Shown in pieces: positions 60,856 to 64,000 of a DNA stretch of 64,000 nt (position 1 is the stretch's first letter; each line of letters opens with the position of its first letter). Where the stretch lies: positions 69,095,254-69,159,253 of the forward strand of contig OZ024854.1 in assembly GCA_964017155.1 (NCBI GenBank). Direction: 5' to 3'. Made by a program: the position numbers and the translations under genes. Below the pieces are notes generated by a model that saw only the letters and a program-made list of their open reading frames with translations, was not told where the DNA came from and searched no databases. The DNA is from Oasisia sp. SBJ-2009. Its lineage: Eukaryota; Annelida; Polychaeta; Sabellida; Siboglinidae.

Positions 60856-62581
60856 TTAGTAAGTTAAACCCTTCAGTGGTAACTCAGTTGTGTTTTCTTG
60901 ACTTTTTGATGCCTGGTTAAGAGGCAGTTATGAATGTCAGCCAGTCGTTGGCCAGGCTTAAGTGCGGCATTATTGAAGGCATTACAGAGATAAGACATTA
61001 AAGAGACATGTGTGGTGACAATTACACAGGTGATGACAGGTGTGGTGTAATCCACCCTGTCTCCAGGGCCAGGTAGCCAGGCCTGGGCTGTAGCAGTGGT
61101 GTTGAGAGATAAAATCGGTTGACAACGTTAACCCATCTGTCACAGGGCGGCACACTTCAGTGTTTCGCATCGTCAAAGAGCCTGATTGGACAGGTAGTCA
61201 CGGCTGGCAGGTGTTCTGGTTGTAGCGTGCTGGTGGGGCGGTCTTCGGTGGGGCGTGTGTGGGGTGTGTGTGTGGGGTGTGTGTGTGGGGTGTATGTGTG
61301 TTGGTGTTCGTTGGCGGGCGCGTGGCTATTGTGTCGCTGGAGACAAAGTGACCGGATGACCAGGTGGCGATAGTCACTCAGCCATGGCTCCTAGTGCTGG
61401 CCCTGACTGTAGGAGGCCCACAGATCACTGTAGACAGTTGTGTAGGACGCATCGTGTCGTATCATGTCTTCCGGGTCCTTGTCAAAGGATGTGGTCTCTA
61501 CAGAGATAACAGTGACGTTGATGATACAATATGTCTGATCACGGGGCACTGACAGTGTCAGTTACTGGGCAGACTTCTGGCATGAAGCTTTGTGTATCAC
61601 TGTGGATATTGCTATAGCTACTGTGTGAACATTTAGCAGTGACTGGGATGTTACAGCGATATACTTATGTGAGCAAGAGATGTTGTGAACTTGTTGATGC
61701 AGTGTATAGATGGACTCTCTCTGGGTCCTGCTGCCTGACCACACTGAGTGCCTGAGCACACTGAGAACACTGAGTGCCCGACCACCCTCAGCACACTGAG
61801 TGCCTGAGCACACTGAGTGCCAAACAAGTACCACTTGGCATCGTAGAATCAGGAACACATGTCTCTTATCTGCAGACTTTAGACAGCCAGATGAAAATCC
61901 GTATCGGAAATAAGTGGCCAGAGCATTGTGGAATAAAATCATATGGCTTGGAGATAAGAGTCGTGTTTTTGTAAAACTCGGGCGTTCCACAGGTTATTTC
62001 TATCAGGTTGACGTCATCGAGTGCTGATTAACTTTGTCACATTTCCAAGTCGCGGATGTCAGACTGCAGGAATACTGACTTCGCCATCGATAACAAGATT
62101 AATGAAGTCGCTGGATGTTTAAATGTGACAGCTGGAGCAGGCTGCTTCACAGAGCATTATCACAAGTCACAGCCGTCACCAGAGGGCAGTGTGTGTCTGT
62201 GTGACTCGATTTAAGTAAACAACATTCGTCCAGTCTACAAGATGCTTGTTGGCAATTGACATGTGTGAATTTATAGGACTATGTAAGAACTGTTTACATA
62301 TTCTCTACTGAGAAAGCACTTGTGGGCCAGAGAGAAGTAGACTTCTCCTTCTGGAGGACTGCGTTGTTTGTGTGAGGAGTTGTGACCACAGTCTGTGTTG
62401 TGACCACATGTTTCACACTCTGTGGTGTGGAACTGGAAATGACAGACAACTGGCAAACTCTGGATATATTAAAGCAATACTATACAAGAACATCATTGAG
62501 TGCATCCGGAGACTGCAGACTTATTTGACCTCACATAGACAGCGGGAACAGTGAGGTCTGAAACACCCTACCCTCGTCTAG
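60856..62581. other. No gene identified
   Basis: Possibly 5' flank or intron of the candidate exon at 62582. GT-rich runs at 61256-61300 and one CTCF-like match at 62175-62191. Confidence 0.45.
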
Positions 62582-62755
62582 ATGGGGTTCGAATCTGCAG
62601 ACGTGGATATCAGATCACATGACGTGAAGACACAGGATTCTCCTGGTGCTGTGAGCGCTGGTGCAGTCCCAGGTCTGAGGATGAAGCAAATAGCAGTGGA
62701 GAATGGCTACTTCCACGGGAAGAACGCTCTTACATATAGGTACTTCTACTCTAAG
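62582..62755 (+). CDS. Candidate coding exon, unidentified protein
   Basis: 58 codons from ATG at 62582 to a gtgggt donor, phase 0. The sequence ends GYFHGKNALTYRYFYSK. The base string before the ATG (caccctaccctcgtctag) could be either an acceptor or a 5' UTR with an in-frame stop. The next candidate exon begins at 63969 in the same phase. The family is not recognised. Confidence 0.4.
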
Positions 62756-62784
62756 GTGGGTGCAGTGAGATGGATGTTAGGGAG

Positions 62785-62970
62785 TAGAGGGTAGGGGGTA
62801 GGGAGTAGGGGGTAGGGAGTAGAGGGTAGGGGGTAGGGAGTAGAGGGTAGGGGGTAGGGAGTAGAGGGTAGGGGGTAGGGAGTAGGGGGTAGGGAGTAGA
62901 GGGTAGGGGGTAGGGAGTAGAGGGTAGGGGGTAGGGAGTAGGGGGTAGAGGGTAGGGGGTAGGGACTGGG
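62785..62970. repeat. G-rich (GGGTAGG) minisatellite
   Basis: Units of the type GGGTAGGGGGTAGGGAGTAG, with G-runs every few bases; a strong G-quadruplex former on the plus strand, just inside the intron after the candidate exon. Confidence 0.92.
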
Positions 62971-63059
62971 GGATACTGACTGACTTAGGTCCTTATCATG
63001 TTTGCTGATGATCATACTGGTTACTGGTTAGGAATCTTCTGATGTAATGTGAAGCCTGG

Positions 63060-63375
63060 TACACTGGCTCAGTGTGGTACACTTTAGCTCAGTGTGGTAC
63101 ACTTTAGCTCAGTGTGGTACACTGTGGCTCAGTGTGGTACACTGGCTGAATGTGGTACACTGTGGCTTAGTGTGGTACACTGTGGCTCAGTGTGGTACGC
63201 TGTGGCTCAGTGTGGTACACTTTAGCTCAGTCTGGTACACTGTGGCTCAGTGTGGTACACTGTGGCTCAGTGTGGTACACTGTGGCTCAGTGTGGTACAC
63301 TGGGGCTCAGTGTGGTACACTGTGGCTCAGTGTGGTACACTGTGGCTCAGTGTGGTACACTGTAGCTCAGTGCCT
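63060..63375. repeat. 20-bp minisatellite, about 16 copies
   Basis: Units GCTCAGTGTGGTACACTGTG with tttag and single-base variants. Confidence 0.95.
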
Positions 63376-63968
63376 GTCATCAAGTGCACGTGTTCTTCCA
63401 AGTGACTGACGTGGTCGTGGGTACATTCTAGTTGCATACTCACTGCAAGAGAACCAAGACAGCCATGATTATGTAGGTTTGATCTACTGAATAGCTGAAT
63501 ACTTCCCACATCAACTGGGATTAGTGACAACACTACTAGTATGAATTAACTTAACGATGGTGACCCCATAATACACTCAGGTGTCAGTGGGTCCTGGCTC
63601 CTCACATGTCTGGCGCTGTAGAGATTGACACAGTTGGTGTCGGAAGGACCAGGGGAGATGTTACTGAGGAGGAAGTGACAAGTGTCTGGTCTCTAAGGAC
63701 ACATCTTTACCTACAGCCAGTTGTGAAGAGATTATACAACTATGGACACGTGAGATGTGTCTAAAAGTGTAATGTAATGGGTGGTGTGTTTGATCACCAT
63801 AGAGTACACTGTGCCGCCACTTGTGACTTGGTTGAGATACGTCTATGTACCTGCAGTTCACATTATTCTCGAGTGTCTGCTTTAATAGTTCGATGATTAC
63901 TTATGCTGGGTGGGTATGTTTACTTTAAACTGTTGATGTAAAAAATACTGAAGTGTGCCTACTTCCAG
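63376..63968. other. No gene seen
   Basis: Likely intron between the candidate exons at 62755 and 63969. Confidence 0.4.
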
Positions 63969-64000
63969 AGAGAGAACTCAGCCTGGATGTTGGTTCAGTG
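63969..64000 (+). CDS. Candidate exon running off the right edge
   Basis: After tacttccag the frame RENSAWMLVQ is open to the window end, phase 0, matching the donor phase at 62755. The last residues are hydrophobic, so a membrane segment could follow. Confidence 0.3.

Noticed and set aside
62584..62600. tRNA B-box-like GGTTCGAATC
   Set aside because: No A box or acceptor-stem pairing at the right distance on either side.

Overview
The window is animal nuclear DNA. Its genes are split by many GT-AG introns, it carries a 5'-truncated LINE, and it is packed with mini- and microsatellites. By my rough tally about 40 tandem arrays fill about a third of the 64 kb. Gene content (an inositol-phosphate kinase and a SUEL-type galactose/rhamnose-binding lectin) fits a marine invertebrate, probably a lophotrochozoan such as a mollusc. 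I cannot name the species. CpG is depleted in most places, as expected in methylated DNA, except near 37.7-38.2 kb.

Region 1-33.4 kb is one large plus-strand gene. Thirteen exons (6258-33108) join in frame to 497 codons plus stop and read as inositol-pentakisphosphate 2-kinase (IPPK/IPK1), which makes phytate (InsP6). The exon for the N-terminal glycine-rich ATP loop is not visible and probably lies left of the window. Introns hold a truncated L2/CR1-like retrotransposon (7095-8288, inserted inside an older 21-bp minisatellite with a visible target-site duplication), an array of 17 perfect CRE palindromes, and several arrays that abut or copy splice-site sequence.

The 14.8-kb IPPK intron between 11577 and 26390 contains a nested antisense gene (minus, 21534 to about 15065): signal peptide, two SUEL-like lectin domains, a Thr/Ala/Ser-rich stalk, one transmembrane helix and a short tail, all with matching intron phases. 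Both lectin exons are disturbed. The first carries a 292-bp inverted-repeat insertion flanked by a 12-bp duplication. The second has a 25-bp triplication and an in-frame TGA. In each case a plausible GT-AG intron would restore the frame, so this is either a decaying gene or one in which exon insertions have become introns. The inserted element itself holds a hammerhead-ribozyme-like fold whose core C3-G8 pair is swapped to G3-C8. This is the most interesting object in the window.

Region 33.4-64 kb is mostly intergenic or long-intron DNA with large satellite arrays (52.4-55.0, 55.2-56.9 and 57.5-58.5 kb). A CpG-rich, promoter-like stretch with a candidate first exon (37780-37825) and a candidate coding exon pair at the right edge (62582-62755 and 63969-64000) suggest one or more plus-strand genes that I could not identify. 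Eleven matches to the CTCF core motif are scattered through the window, five of them between 52 and 60 kb.
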